From positions 1-44,509 of the forward strand of contig CAKRLN010000001.1 in NCBI GenBank assembly GCA_934359535.1: a stretch of DNA of 44,509 nt, written 5' to 3'. Below the pieces are notes generated by a model that made no database searches, had not been told where the DNA came from, and saw only the letters and a program-made list of their open reading frames with translations. Below, piece by piece: positions 33,810 through 41,734 of this stretch. Numbering within the stretch: the first letter of the stretch is position 1; the number at the start of each line of letters is the position of its first letter. This DNA is from an uncultured Lachnospiraceae bacterium. Lineage in GTDB: Bacteria > Bacillota > Clostridia > Lachnospirales > Lachnospiraceae. Position numbers and translations under genes: made by a program.

Positions 33810-34190
33810 ATGGCAGGAGAGAAAAAACCACCGATTACAAAAAGCTTTGGATATGCATTTGAAGGGATTTTTACAGGAATCCGAAAGGAACGCAACATGA
33901 AGATCCACTGCACGGTCACACTGCTTGTTGTGATTGCAGGATTTCTTTTTCATCTCTCTGCGATCGAATGGTGTATCTGTCTGACGCTGTTTGGGCTTGT
34001 GATGGCACTTGAGCTTGTAAACACTGCAGTGGAAGCTGTTGTTGATCTTGTTACAAAAGAGCGGAGGCCGCTTGCAAAGATTGCAAAGGACACCGCGGCT
34101 GGTGCAGTTCTTATTGCGGCAATCATGGCTGCGATAGCAGGACTTATCATCTTTCTTCCGAAGGGACTTGCATTTCTTGGAATCTGGTAG
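33810..34190 (+). CDS. dgkA: Diacylglycerol/undecaprenol kinase (DgkA family)
   Basis: This 126-residue, three-helix membrane kinase belongs to the prokaryotic DgkA family. The signature A-L-E-L-V-N-T-A-V-E-A-V-V-D covers residues 67-79, with catalytic and metal-binding Glu68, Asn71 and Glu75, followed by AKDTAAGAVL. In Gram-positive bacteria members act mainly as undecaprenol kinases that recycle the cell-wall lipid carrier. The ribosome binding site GAGAGGAAGG lies about 9 bases before the ATG. The phasin-like gene follows 30 bases after the stop. Confidence 0.94.
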   Translation: MAGEKKPPITKSFGYAFEGIFTGIRKERNMKIHCTVTLLVVIAGFLFHLSAIEWCICLTLFGLVMALELVNTAVEAVVDLVTKERRPLAKIAKDTAAGAVLIAAIMAAIAGLIIFLPKGLAFLGIW

Positions 34191-34220
34191 GATAGGCTGT
34201 AGAGAGAAAGGAGTATTACT

Positions 34221-34700
34221 ATGGACAAATTAAGTGATGGATTAAAGAAGGTTTTATTAGCAGGTATTGGAACGGTTGCAGTAACCGCAGAGAAGTCAAA
34301 AGAGGTTCTCGATGAGATGGTAAAGCGCGGAGAGCTTACCGTTGAACAGGGGAAGGTATTAAATAAAGAATTAAAGCACAATATAAAAGAAACAGTTAAG
34401 AAAAATGTAAATGTTTCCGTAAAGCCGCAGACACCGGAAGAGCTTGAAAAAATGATTGATAAGATGACTCCGGAGCAGTTCGAAAGCTTAAAGGCAAAGG
34501 TAAAGGAAGCGGAGGAGCGAAAAGCTGCAGAGGAAGCAGATGAGACCGTGTTAGACGAGGATGCTTTCGTGGATGAGGATGCCGAAGAAGCCGTTACAGA
34601 AGAAAACGTTACAGAGGAAGAGGCTTCTGGAGAGACTGCACCAGAGGAAACGGAAGTTACAGAGGAAGAGGCTAAGTCAGAAGAGACAGAAGAGGAATAA
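34221..34700 (+). CDS. Phasin-like helical protein with long acidic tail
   Basis: The 159-residue protein opens with an amphipathic helical region (residues 1-85): LLAGIGTVAVTAEKSKEVLDEMVKRGE resembles the polyhydroxyalkanoate-regulator phasin family (PhaF-like) found in many Clostridia. The last 70 residues are almost entirely Glu, Asp, Thr, Val and Ala, a strongly acidic disordered tail. AAAGGAG lies about 7 bases before the ATG. It is followed after 51 bases by a UbiB kinase gene, a pairing I recall as frequent in Clostridia, suggesting a joint membrane-lipid role rather than polymer storage. No polyhydroxyalkanoate synthesis gene is in the window. Confidence 0.75.
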   Translation: MDKLSDGLKKVLLAGIGTVAVTAEKSKEVLDEMVKRGELTVEQGKVLNKELKHNIKETVKKNVNVSVKPQTPEELEKMIDKMTPEQFESLKAKVKEAEERKAAEEADETVLDEDAFVDEDAEEAVTEENVTEEEASGETAPEETEVTEEEAKSEETEEE

Positions 34701-34751
34701 AACTGGAAAACGGTAGAGAGGCCGAATGATTCAAGGAACTGGCAGGAAGAA

Positions 34752-36374
34752 ATGAATTACAGCAACTGGAATGGAAGGAAGACGATGGGCAGCAGTACAG
34801 AAGAGCAAAAGGGCTATGGTTCCCGCCTGAAGGAAATGACCGCCGTATTAAAAAAGCATAAGATCATGCAGGGACTGACCCCGGAGAAGCTTAGACTTAT
34901 CTTAGAGGATCTTGGACCGACTTACATTAAGCTCGGACAGATCATGTCGTTACATTCGGACATCCTTCCGGAGGCATACTGTGAGGAACTGATGCGTCTG
35001 TGCTCAGATGTTGCACCGATGCCATTTGAGCAGGTAGAAGAGGTGATACAGGATTCCTTTGGGTGTTCCTGGAAGGAGATCTTTGCATCAATGGAAGAGA
35101 AGCCGCTTGGAGCGGCTTCGATTGCACAGGTACACCGGGCTGTATTGAAAAATGGCGAGCAGGTGGTAGTAAAGGTTCAGCGCAAGGGCATCTATAAGCT
35201 GATGTCGAGGGATATTGCACTGCTCCATCGTGCAGTCAGGCTTGTACCGCCGGTCAGCATTAAGGAACTGGTTGATTTTGATATGGTTCTCGATGAGATG
35301 TGGGCAGTTGCGCAGGAGGAGATGAATTTCTTAACCGAAGCTTCCAATATGGAGGAATTCGCACGCTGTAACAAGGACGTTGCTTTTGTGGCAACACCTG
35401 CATTATATCGGGAATATACAACGTCCCACGTGCTTGTGATGGAATATATTGATGGCTTTCAGGTAGATGACAAGAAAATACTTACAGAGCATGGCTACGA
35501 TCTGAATGAGATTGGAAGCAAGCTTGTCGATAACTATATCCGGCAGGTTATGGAGGATGGATTTTTCCATGCTGACCCACATCCGGGGAATGTCCGCATC
35601 CGTGATGGAAAGATTGTATGGATTGATATGGGGATGATGGGGAGGCTGACGGAGCGGGACAAGAAGCAGCTTGGGAAAGCGGTTGAGGGAATTGCAACGA
35701 ACGACATCGGTAAGATACAGGATGCGGTGCTAGCACTTGGAGAATTCCGAGGTGAGCCGGATACAGCAAAGCTTTATAAGGATATCCGTGTTCTCATTGA
35801 CAAGTACGGAAGCCTTGATATGGGACAGATTGATGTGGCTGTCTTTATGCAGGAGCTTATGGAGGTTATGAAGGTAAATAAGATCTCGATGCCGCATGGA
35901 CTCAGTATGCTTGCGAGAGGTCTGACGCAGATGGAAGGCGTGCTTGCAGATATCAGCCCGCAGATTAACATGGTCGAGATTGCAGCAGCCCGGATGAAGG
36001 CGCATATCTGGCAGAATTTTGACTGGAAGAAGGAACTGAAAAATTCAGGCAAGGAGCTGTATCAGTCCGTGCATAAGACCATTCAGCTTCCGATGCAGTT
36101 GTCGGAGCTTTTACAGGAATATCAGAGAGGGCAGACAAAGATCAATCTGGATATGCATGCATCTACGGAGTTATCGCGGCTTTTGCACCGGCTGATCCGG
36201 AACATTGTCATGGGACTCTGGGTGATGGCACTTCTCATCAGCTCAAGTATTATTTGTACAACGGATATGTCTCCAAAGCTTCTTGGAATTCCAGCACTTG
36301 GGGCAATGGGGTATGTCTTTGCGGTGATTATCGTCTTGTATACCATGATTAAGCACTTTATATCCAAGAGGTAA
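34752..36374 (+). CDS. UbiB/ABC1/COQ8-type atypical kinase
   Basis: The 540-residue protein carries all UbiB-family hallmarks: the KxGQ motif (K60-L-G-Q63), an alanine-rich nucleotide loop GAASIAQVH, the lysine in VVKVQR, the EEMNFLTEASN helix, HADPHPGN as catalytic loop and D-M-G-M-M-G in place of the DFG. Two C-terminal transmembrane helices (about 487-537) anchor it. Family members act as ATPases or kinases needed for quinone lipid synthesis; this organism shows no quinone genes here, so the substrate is unknown. An alternative start at ATG 34785 has a better-spaced GGAAGG. The CinA-C gene begins 7 bases after the stop. Confidence 0.9.
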   Translation: MNYSNWNGRKTMGSSTEEQKGYGSRLKEMTAVLKKHKIMQGLTPEKLRLILEDLGPTYIKLGQIMSLHSDILPEAYCEELMRLCSDVAPMPFEQVEEVIQDSFGCSWKEIFASMEEKPLGAASIAQVHRAVLKNGEQVVVKVQRKGIYKLMSRDIALLHRAVRLVPPVSIKELVDFDMVLDEMWAVAQEEMNFLTEASNMEEFARCNKDVAFVATPALYREYTTSHVLVMEYIDGFQVDDKKILTEHGYDLNEIGSKLVDNYIRQVMEDGFFHADPHPGNVRIRDGKIVWIDMGMMGRLTERDKKQLGKAVEGIATNDIGKIQDAVLALGEFRGEPDTAKLYKDIRVLIDKYGSLDMGQIDVAVFMQELMEVMKVNKISMPHGLSMLARGLTQMEGVLADISPQINMVEIAAARMKAHIWQNFDWKKELKNSGKELYQSVHKTIQLPMQLSELLQEYQRGQTKINLDMHASTELSRLLHRLIRNIVMGLWVMALLISSSIICTTDMSPKLLGIPALGAMGYVFAVIIVLYTMIKHFISKR

Positions 36375-36380
36375 AAGCGG

Positions 36381-36872
36381 ATGGAGCAGAACAGAAAAGA
36401 CAGGATCATAAAAAAACTGATTGATACACATACAACAATTTCTACAATGGAAAGCTGTACATCAGGGATGATCGCATCAATGATTACGGATACGGAAGGG
36501 GCATCTGCCATTTTTCCTGGGGGATATGTAACCTATCTCAATGAGACGAAGATTTTCGTCGGAGTTGAGGAACAGGTGATCCGGATATATGGTGTTTATT
36601 CAAGGGAATGTGCCAAAGCCATGGCGGAAACCGTCAAAAAAAATCTGCATACGGATATTGCAGTCGGGATTACCGGAACGACAGGAAATGTTGACCCGAA
36701 TAATGCAGACAGTGTGCAAGGAAAGGTGTTTTTTTGCATTTTGATCGGGGAACAGGCACACATCTATGAGATGGAAGTGGATGCTGCACAGATGAGCCGC
36801 CATGAGATCAAGCAGCTCTATGCAGACAGGGTGTTTGAAGCATTGGAGCTGCTGATTGGGGAAGAACTTTAG
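36381..36872 (+). CDS. CinA C-terminal domain protein (NMN amidohydrolase family)
   Basis: This 163-residue stand-alone CinA-C/PncC protein hydrolyses nicotinamide mononucleotide to nicotinate mononucleotide in the pyridine nucleotide salvage cycle in characterised members. Visible blocks are T-M-E-S-C-T-S-G-M-I-A (normally A-E-S-C-T-G-G), FPGGYVTY and the GITGTTG loop, with catalytic Ser, Tyr and Lys positions plausibly kept. Two substitutions (MESCTSG for AESCTGG) are departures from the consensus. AAGAGG overlapping the upstream stop serves as ribosome binding site. Its stop shares bases with that of the opposing SDR gene. Confidence 0.85.
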   Translation: MEQNRKDRIIKKLIDTHTTISTMESCTSGMIASMITDTEGASAIFPGGYVTYLNETKIFVGVEEQVIRIYGVYSRECAKAMAETVKKNLHTDIAVGITGTTGNVDPNNADSVQGKVFFCILIGEQAHIYEMEVDAAQMSRHEIKQLYADRVFEALELLIGEEL

Positions 36873-37636
36873 TGGGAAAGCTTTTTCTTCTGCTGTCTGG
36901 CAACGACCGGAAGAAGAAGTGGAGTGGGAAGAAGTCTTTGTACACTGCATCCAAGCCGCATCAGAAGCGTTGGGACAATGATAGTCTTATGTCGCTTCAT
37001 GCCGCGGAAGGCTTCTAGTACACAGACTTCCGGGGAGATGCCTTTTAATGCAAAACGCACACCGGCATGCTCGTTAAATTCCGTATCGACAGGACCGGGG
37101 CAGAGTGCGCATACATAGACAGGGCTTTTCTGCTGCCGGAGCTCTTCTGCCACACCATTCGTCAGGCTTACCACATAGGCTTTACCGGCATAGTATGCCG
37201 ACATAAACGGGCCTCCCGGAAAAAGCCCGGCAGAGGAGGCAACATTTACGATCGTGCCGAAGCCCTGTGTTTGCATTTTCCAGAGCATATGCTTCATCAG
37301 GATATGCATGGCAGTGACATTGACATGTAGCATGGAAAGCTCTTTTTTCAGGCTTGTGGAAAGGAAGCTTCCGCAGGCTCCCATTCCTGCATTGTTGATA
37401 AAAATATCAATCGTCTCATCGGAGAGCAGTTCACACAGGCGGAGACATTCGGCTTCATCAGAAAGATCACCAGGCTCGATCCGGCATGGAACGGAAAGCT
37501 CCTCTGTGAGTGCTGTAAGTCTCTCCCTTCTTCTGGCTGTCAGAATCAGCCGGTATCCTTTCTTTGCATATTGTCTTGCAAATTCCATTCCAATTCCGGA
37601 GCTTGCGCCGGTAATCCATACAGTTTTCTGAGTCAT
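36869..37636 (-). CDS. Short-chain dehydrogenase/reductase
   Basis: The 255-residue classical SDR has the cofactor-binding loop TGASSGIG (9-16), structural NNAG (81-84) and the catalytic Ser135, Tyr148 and Lys152 (Y-x-x-x-K). ARRRER after the second strand favours NADPH. The C-terminal part (FRGMKRHKTIIVPTLLMRLG) is typical of the DltE/YqjQ-like cluster that often acts on lipids or aldehydes, and may associate with the membrane. The substrate is not readable. The ribosome binding site on the minus strand is AAAAGGAGC, about 7 bases before the ATG. Confidence 0.92.
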   Translation of the reverse strand: MTQKTVWITGASSGIGMEFARQYAKKGYRLILTARRRERLTALTEELSVPCRIEPGDLSDEAECLRLCELLSDETIDIFINNAGMGACGSFLSTSLKKELSMLHVNVTAMHILMKHMLWKMQTQGFGTIVNVASSAGLFPGGPFMSAYYAGKAYVVSLTNGVAEELRQQKSPVYVCALCPGPVDTEFNEHAGVRFALKGISPEVCVLEAFRGMKRHKTIIVPTLLMRLGCSVQRLLPTPLLLPVVARQQKKKLSH

Positions 37637-37706
37637 AGATGCTCCTTTTCGTGAGTAATTATTTCATTTATCGTTATTATATGCAAATGTCCGCGCAATA
37701 GCAAGG

Positions 37707-37859
37707 ATGAAGCCTTATTCCGACCGGCTAAGCTTCTCCCGGAAAAACCAGACAAACAGCCCGGTCAGTGATGCACAGAAACAGATCCAGAAGATCTTAA
37801 AGGATAACAAGCTGATCAATGAGGATCTGAAGGGGATTGAAATTGACTTTAATTTCTGA
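37707..37859 (+). pseudogene. Possible small ORF or 3' remnant of a lost gene (50 codons)
   Basis: An open frame from ATG 37707 to TGA 37857-37859 encodes 50 residues. Its second half (SDAQKQIQKILKDNKLINED) reads like a genuine amphipathic helix-rich C-terminus rather than random sequence. The frame stays open upstream to 37659 but has no proper ribosome binding site (AAGG abuts the ATG). I cannot name a parent family. It may be the decayed tail of a gene replaced when the neighbouring ATPase gene arrived. Confidence 0.3.
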
Positions 37860-37892
37860 TCATCGGGCAGGAACTGTTTCTGGCATGGCATG

Positions 37893-39221
37893 TTATAAAA
37901 AAGGAACCATGTAAACCGGCAGACAGAAAATATCGGTATCTTTCGATAAATCTTTTGTGTATACAAGGTATTTTTGAAGAATACGATCGGAGTATTTTCT
38001 GGAAAACTCATCCAGGGATTTATGGGTTTTGTAGCCACTGGATTTTACCTCAATCGGACAGATTTTATTTTTCCTTGCAAGAAGAAAATCAATCTCATAG
38101 TTATGCTTTGAATTTTCATTTAAGAAGGTATAATAAAACAGTTCATTTCCATTGGAGGCTAAGAGCTGGGCGGTCACATTTTCATATAAATATCCGAGAT
38201 TCGTTCCGAGTTTGTCATTCAGCAGTTTTTCATAAATGATATTGTCCGTAAAGTCCTTATCCTTAAACATTAATGTGGTAAAAAGTCCGGTATCACAGAG
38301 AAAAATTTTAAATTTGGAAAGATCTTTGTTTGTTGCCATTCCTGCGCTCGGATCATTTGCATGGTAGGAAACAAGAACGGTTTTGGAATCTTTCAGTTCT
38401 GCGATCAGTTCTAAAATACTGTCTGCCCGGTCGTTTGCGAGTACACTGGAAACCTGATACCGGGAAGCGTTTTTATTTAACTGGGCAGGAATGGCATCAA
38501 AAATCAGAGACAGTTTCCCTGTTGTGTCAATTTTTTTGAAATCATCTTCATATAAATTTAAAATATCACGTTTTACGGCATCCACTTTTCGAAAATTGTT
38601 AGTCTGCAAATATTCATTGACTGCCTGGGGCATTCCACCAACTAACATATACAGCCGGAAATCCCGCAATAGTCTGCGGTTCATCTGATCGCCGAGAGGT
38701 TTCTGCGAGGTAAAGATTTTTTCAAGCAGAGGAAATGTCGTGGTATCCCCCAAAGCCCATAAAAATTCTTCATAATCCATAGGATACATATTCAGTTTTC
38801 GTTCCTCACTTGGAATCAGAATATCCTGTACATTTCTCTTAATGGAAATGAGAGAACCAGTTTCCATATAGTCATAGCGATGATCTTTGACCAGAGATTT
38901 AATCGCCTGTCTTGCAAGTGGGCAGAGCTGCACTTCATCAAAAATGATCAGGGAATTCCTTTCATGGAGATCAACTCTGTATTGTAATTGAAGCTGTAAA
39001 AAAAGATAATCCAGATCGGAAATATCCTCAAAAAGTTCCCGGACACTTTTGGAAGCCGTAGAAAAATCGATCAGAATATAGCTTTTATATTCATTTTTTC
39101 CAAAGGCTTCAACGACGGTTGATTTTCCAATTCGTCTTGCACCCTCGATCAGAATGGCAGTATTCCCGTCAGATTCTTCTTTCCATTGTAACAGTTTTTC
39201 ATAGATTTTCCGCTTAAACAT
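37893..39221 (-). CDS. AAA-type ATPase with C-terminal DUF4143 domain
   Basis: The 442-residue protein has a P-loop ATPase domain with Walker A GARRIGKST (27-35), Walker B LIIFDEVQ, and the sensor region METGSLIS. A C-terminal DUF4143 domain follows, with the nuclease-like block NYEIDFLLARKNKICPIEVKSSG (E-x-D...I-E-x-K pattern of PD-(D/E)XK folds). The family is widespread and often multicopy in gut bacteria; its role is not established. ATG 39221 is chosen because AGGAGG lies 5 bases upstream. Exact 33-bp repeats run directly up to that site, suggesting dedicated control. Neighbours are unrelated, so it could be an acquired cassette. Confidence 0.9.
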   Translation of the reverse strand: MFKRKIYEKLLQWKEESDGNTAILIEGARRIGKSTVVEAFGKNEYKSYILIDFSTASKSVRELFEDISDLDYLFLQLQLQYRVDLHERNSLIIFDEVQLCPLARQAIKSLVKDHRYDYMETGSLISIKRNVQDILIPSEERKLNMYPMDYEEFLWALGDTTTFPLLEKIFTSQKPLGDQMNRRLLRDFRLYMLVGGMPQAVNEYLQTNNFRKVDAVKRDILNLYEDDFKKIDTTGKLSLIFDAIPAQLNKNASRYQVSSVLANDRADSILELIAELKDSKTVLVSYHANDPSAGMATNKDLSKFKIFLCDTGLFTTLMFKDKDFTDNIIYEKLLNDKLGTNLGYLYENVTAQLLASNGNELFYYTFLNENSKHNYEIDFLLARKNKICPIEVKSSGYKTHKSLDEFSRKYSDRILQKYLVYTKDLSKDTDIFCLPVYMVPFL

Positions 39222-39233
39222 AAAGACCTCCTG

Positions 39234-39316
39234 CAAATCCGCATTTTTTATTATATAGTATTACCACAAATCCGCATTTTTTATTTATACATATTACCAC
39301 AAATCCGCATTTTTTT
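39234..39316. repeat. Tandem 33-bp repeats upstream of the DUF4143 ATPase gene
   Basis: CAAATCCGCATTTTTTATT begins at 39234, 39267 and 39300, an exact 33-base period, with the third copy ending near 39316. The two full units also share TATTACCA; a few bases between differ. Read on the minus strand, the array ends 2 bases before the gene's ribosome binding site, and TATAAT lies in the first unit. 33 bases is about three helical turns, suiting adjacent protein sites on one DNA face. Confidence 0.85.
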
Positions 39317-39400
39317 AAAGGCGGAAAGTGCAGAGACTAAGATTCTTTATGGAATGAACCGATATAAAAAAGAAAAACAAAGATGCATACAGGGGGAACA

Positions 39401-40387
39401 ATGGAACACCAGTTAGACACACTTGCAATGTTAGAAGAGCTTTTGGAGCAGAATCAGTTTGAGCTTCTTGTTACGGAGACGGAAAAGGAAACCGGGCATA
39501 TGCCAAAGCTTCGGCTTGTGTATCTGATGAATGATGCAGTGGAAAGCTTTCTGGTATTTCATGATGCAAGGATGACCGGGCATTACGATCCGGATTATGA
39601 GGGAGAGCTTGAGGCTTCCTTAAACAGACAGCAGAATGGCGAAGGGAAAGCAGAGTATGTTCTCTGGGTACGGCAGGAGGATTCGGTCGTGACGTTGTTT
39701 TTCCGGACGCTTACGGCAGAAGTGCACCTGTATGATTACGGTGAGACCGGGCATTTCTGGATCAAAGGCTATGAATATTTAAGGCAGTTAGAATACCGGA
39801 TTGCGATTCTGCATGACAAAAAAGAATATCTAGGAGAAGCGTTCTGCACACCGGAGGAAAACCGGCTTGCAGAACTTGTTGCGTTTCCACCGCTTAATTA
39901 CTGTTGTTATTCGGCGGTGCCAGAGCAGTATATGGTGCCAAGAAGTGAACCGTGGGAGGTTACACCGGAGGCATTTTCTGTGATGGAGAGTCTTTCGGAG
40001 GAAGCGGGGGATCATGCACTGACAAAAGCGTTAAAACAGTATCGGAATCATCCGTCCGAGCGCATGGCAAGGAGGATCGCGGCAATGATCCATAGGACGG
40101 CACATGAAACGGTCATCACACTGCTACAGGAGAAGCTAAAGCAAGAAGCTGCGAACTATCCAAAGCGGAAATTCAAGGAAGCCATCGAAAAGCGCCGCAG
40201 CATTCTTACCGAAAAAGCAAAAAAGAGACAGCAGGAATTACAAAAGCAGGGTATCTGTTCAGAGATCGTAAGGGAGGAACCGTTTACGACAGCGGAGGAT
40301 GACCTTGCATTCCGGCTTTATCTTATGGCACATAGGATAAAGTTTTTTAACCACACGGTATCGGTGGAGGAAATTAATGAGGAATAA
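39401..40387 (+). CDS. Uncharacterised cytosolic protein (possibly DUF3878 family)
   Basis: I do not recognise this 328-residue protein securely; its length and style recall DUF3878 proteins of Lachnospiraceae. It has no signal peptide or membrane helix. The first half is mixed alpha/beta (MPKLRLVYLMNDAVESFLVFHDARMTG), with aromatic-rich FFRTLTAEVHLYDYGETGHFWI. The second half is helical, ending in a charged coiled coil (about 235-285) and a short C-terminal helix. ATG 39401 is preferred because GGGGGAA lies just upstream; an in-frame ATG at 39383 has no site. It stands alone between the ATPase and a convergent dehydrogenase gene. Confidence 0.75.
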   Translation: MEHQLDTLAMLEELLEQNQFELLVTETEKETGHMPKLRLVYLMNDAVESFLVFHDARMTGHYDPDYEGELEASLNRQQNGEGKAEYVLWVRQEDSVVTLFFRTLTAEVHLYDYGETGHFWIKGYEYLRQLEYRIAILHDKKEYLGEAFCTPEENRLAELVAFPPLNYCCYSAVPEQYMVPRSEPWEVTPEAFSVMESLSEEAGDHALTKALKQYRNHPSERMARRIAAMIHRTAHETVITLLQEKLKQEAANYPKRKFKEAIEKRRSILTEKAKKRQQELQKQGICSEIVREEPFTTAEDDLAFRLYLMAHRIKFFNHTVSVEEINEE

Positions 40388-40437
40388 CACTGCGGCAGGA
40401 GAAATAAGACTACAGCAAGCCGCCATGAGCCCTCAGA

Positions 40438-41529
40438 TTATGCTTTTTTAAAGGCATGTCCGCAGGCATTCTGTTCTTTCATGCATGCGATAAAGGATTC
40501 TCTTGTAACACCTTCTGGCCGACGTTCCCATTCCGTTGTAGTCTGGACACGGTCGGTCATTGCTTCAAATTCATCCTCGGTAATATCAATGTCATCAAAG
40601 CATACAGGAAGTCCGACTTTTGCGTTAAAATTCATGATCTGGTCACGCAGGGCATTGTTTTTTTCATAAGTCAGAAGACACAGGACACCGAGAGATACAA
40701 CTTCCCCATGCAGGTGAGTATGACCGCCTTTTGTTACAGTGGAGCCGTAATAGACGCAGTGCGCAAGGGAGGAATTGTAATAATAATCAGGCATATGGGT
40801 TGTCATATTGGATACAATTCCAGTTGAGATAATAATATCCAAAGTAACCTGCATCAAAGCATCACTGACCCGGTGTGCTTTTAAAGAGGCTAATGCCTCT
40901 TCGCCATAATCGAGAAGTGGTTTTGTGCATACCCGGCTTAATTGCACACCCATAAGCGGGGTATGGGAAAGTTTTTCATTCTGGCTGGAGAATACAGCCT
41001 CACATTCTTTGGAAAGTGCATCACCGATACCAGCCCAGAGCAATTCGTATGGAGAATCTGCGATAATGGCTGTATTAATGAAGGTATGATCAGCAAGCTT
41101 TGGGTAATAATATTCACGGAAAGTGCCGTCAGGATTGTAAATAACGCAGATCGCTGTAACAGAGGCACAGTTGCTGGCAACAGTAGGAAAGTTAAATAGC
41201 GGCTTGTTCAGCTCGTTTGCGACATATTTACACGTGTCACAGGCTCTTCCACCACCAACACCAAAAATAATATCTGCATTTTTTACAGTTTCATTTGCGA
41301 TTAGTGCATCACCATTCTCATAGGTAGAATCTCCGCCATACCAGATAAAATCTATAATCCTCAGATCGGAGTTTTTAATTCCGTCAAGCAATGCTTCTTT
41401 TGCCTTGGTCATTGCGGTTTTTCCACCGATGACAACAGCGGTTTTTCCATATTTGGCGGCAATTTCCGGAATTTTGTTATAACAGTTTTCTCCGATTGTG
41501 TAGTTTGGTAAAGTAATTGTATAGCTCAT
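40438..41529 (-). CDS. Iron-type alcohol/glycerol dehydrogenase family protein
   Basis: The 363-residue protein matches the GldA-like branch of iron-containing dehydrogenases. An N-terminal dinucleotide fold has the loop GVGGGRACDT, followed by NFPTVASNCAS. The C-terminal metal-binding helical domain has candidate ligands Asp in IGDALSKE and His in SLAHCVYYG and THLHGE, as in glycerol dehydrogenase. Whether it uses glycerol or another polyol or aldehyde is unknown. AAGGAGAT lies about 5 bases before the ATG on the minus strand. It diverges from the GGDEF sensor gene across a 205-base AT-rich gap in which I see no further gene. Confidence 0.88.
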   Translation of the reverse strand: MSYTITLPNYTIGENCYNKIPEIAAKYGKTAVVIGGKTAMTKAKEALLDGIKNSDLRIIDFIWYGGDSTYENGDALIANETVKNADIIFGVGGGRACDTCKYVANELNKPLFNFPTVASNCASVTAICVIYNPDGTFREYYYPKLADHTFINTAIIADSPYELLWAGIGDALSKECEAVFSSQNEKLSHTPLMGVQLSRVCTKPLLDYGEEALASLKAHRVSDALMQVTLDIIISTGIVSNMTTHMPDYYYNSSLAHCVYYGSTVTKGGHTHLHGEVVSLGVLCLLTYEKNNALRDQIMNFNAKVGLPVCFDDIDITEDEFEAMTDRVQTTTEWERRPEGVTRESFIACMKEQNACGHAFKKA

Positions 41530-41734
41530 GATGTATCTCCTTATAATATAAAAATGATAATTTAAAGTTATATAACAACAGTGTTTGCATAAATTGTGAT
41601 TATTATAGAACTTTTCCGCTGATCCTTCAAGAGAAAAATTGCATAAAAAGAGGTAAGATTAAGAAATCTATGATAAAATAAAAGAAAATATGAACGGGTG
41701 GATACATCAGAATGAGATAGAAAAGGGGATCAAA

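Noticed and set aside
39234..39316. CRISPR array
   Set aside because: The units are head-to-tail with no unique spacers, AT-rich, only 2.5 copies, and no cas genes are present.
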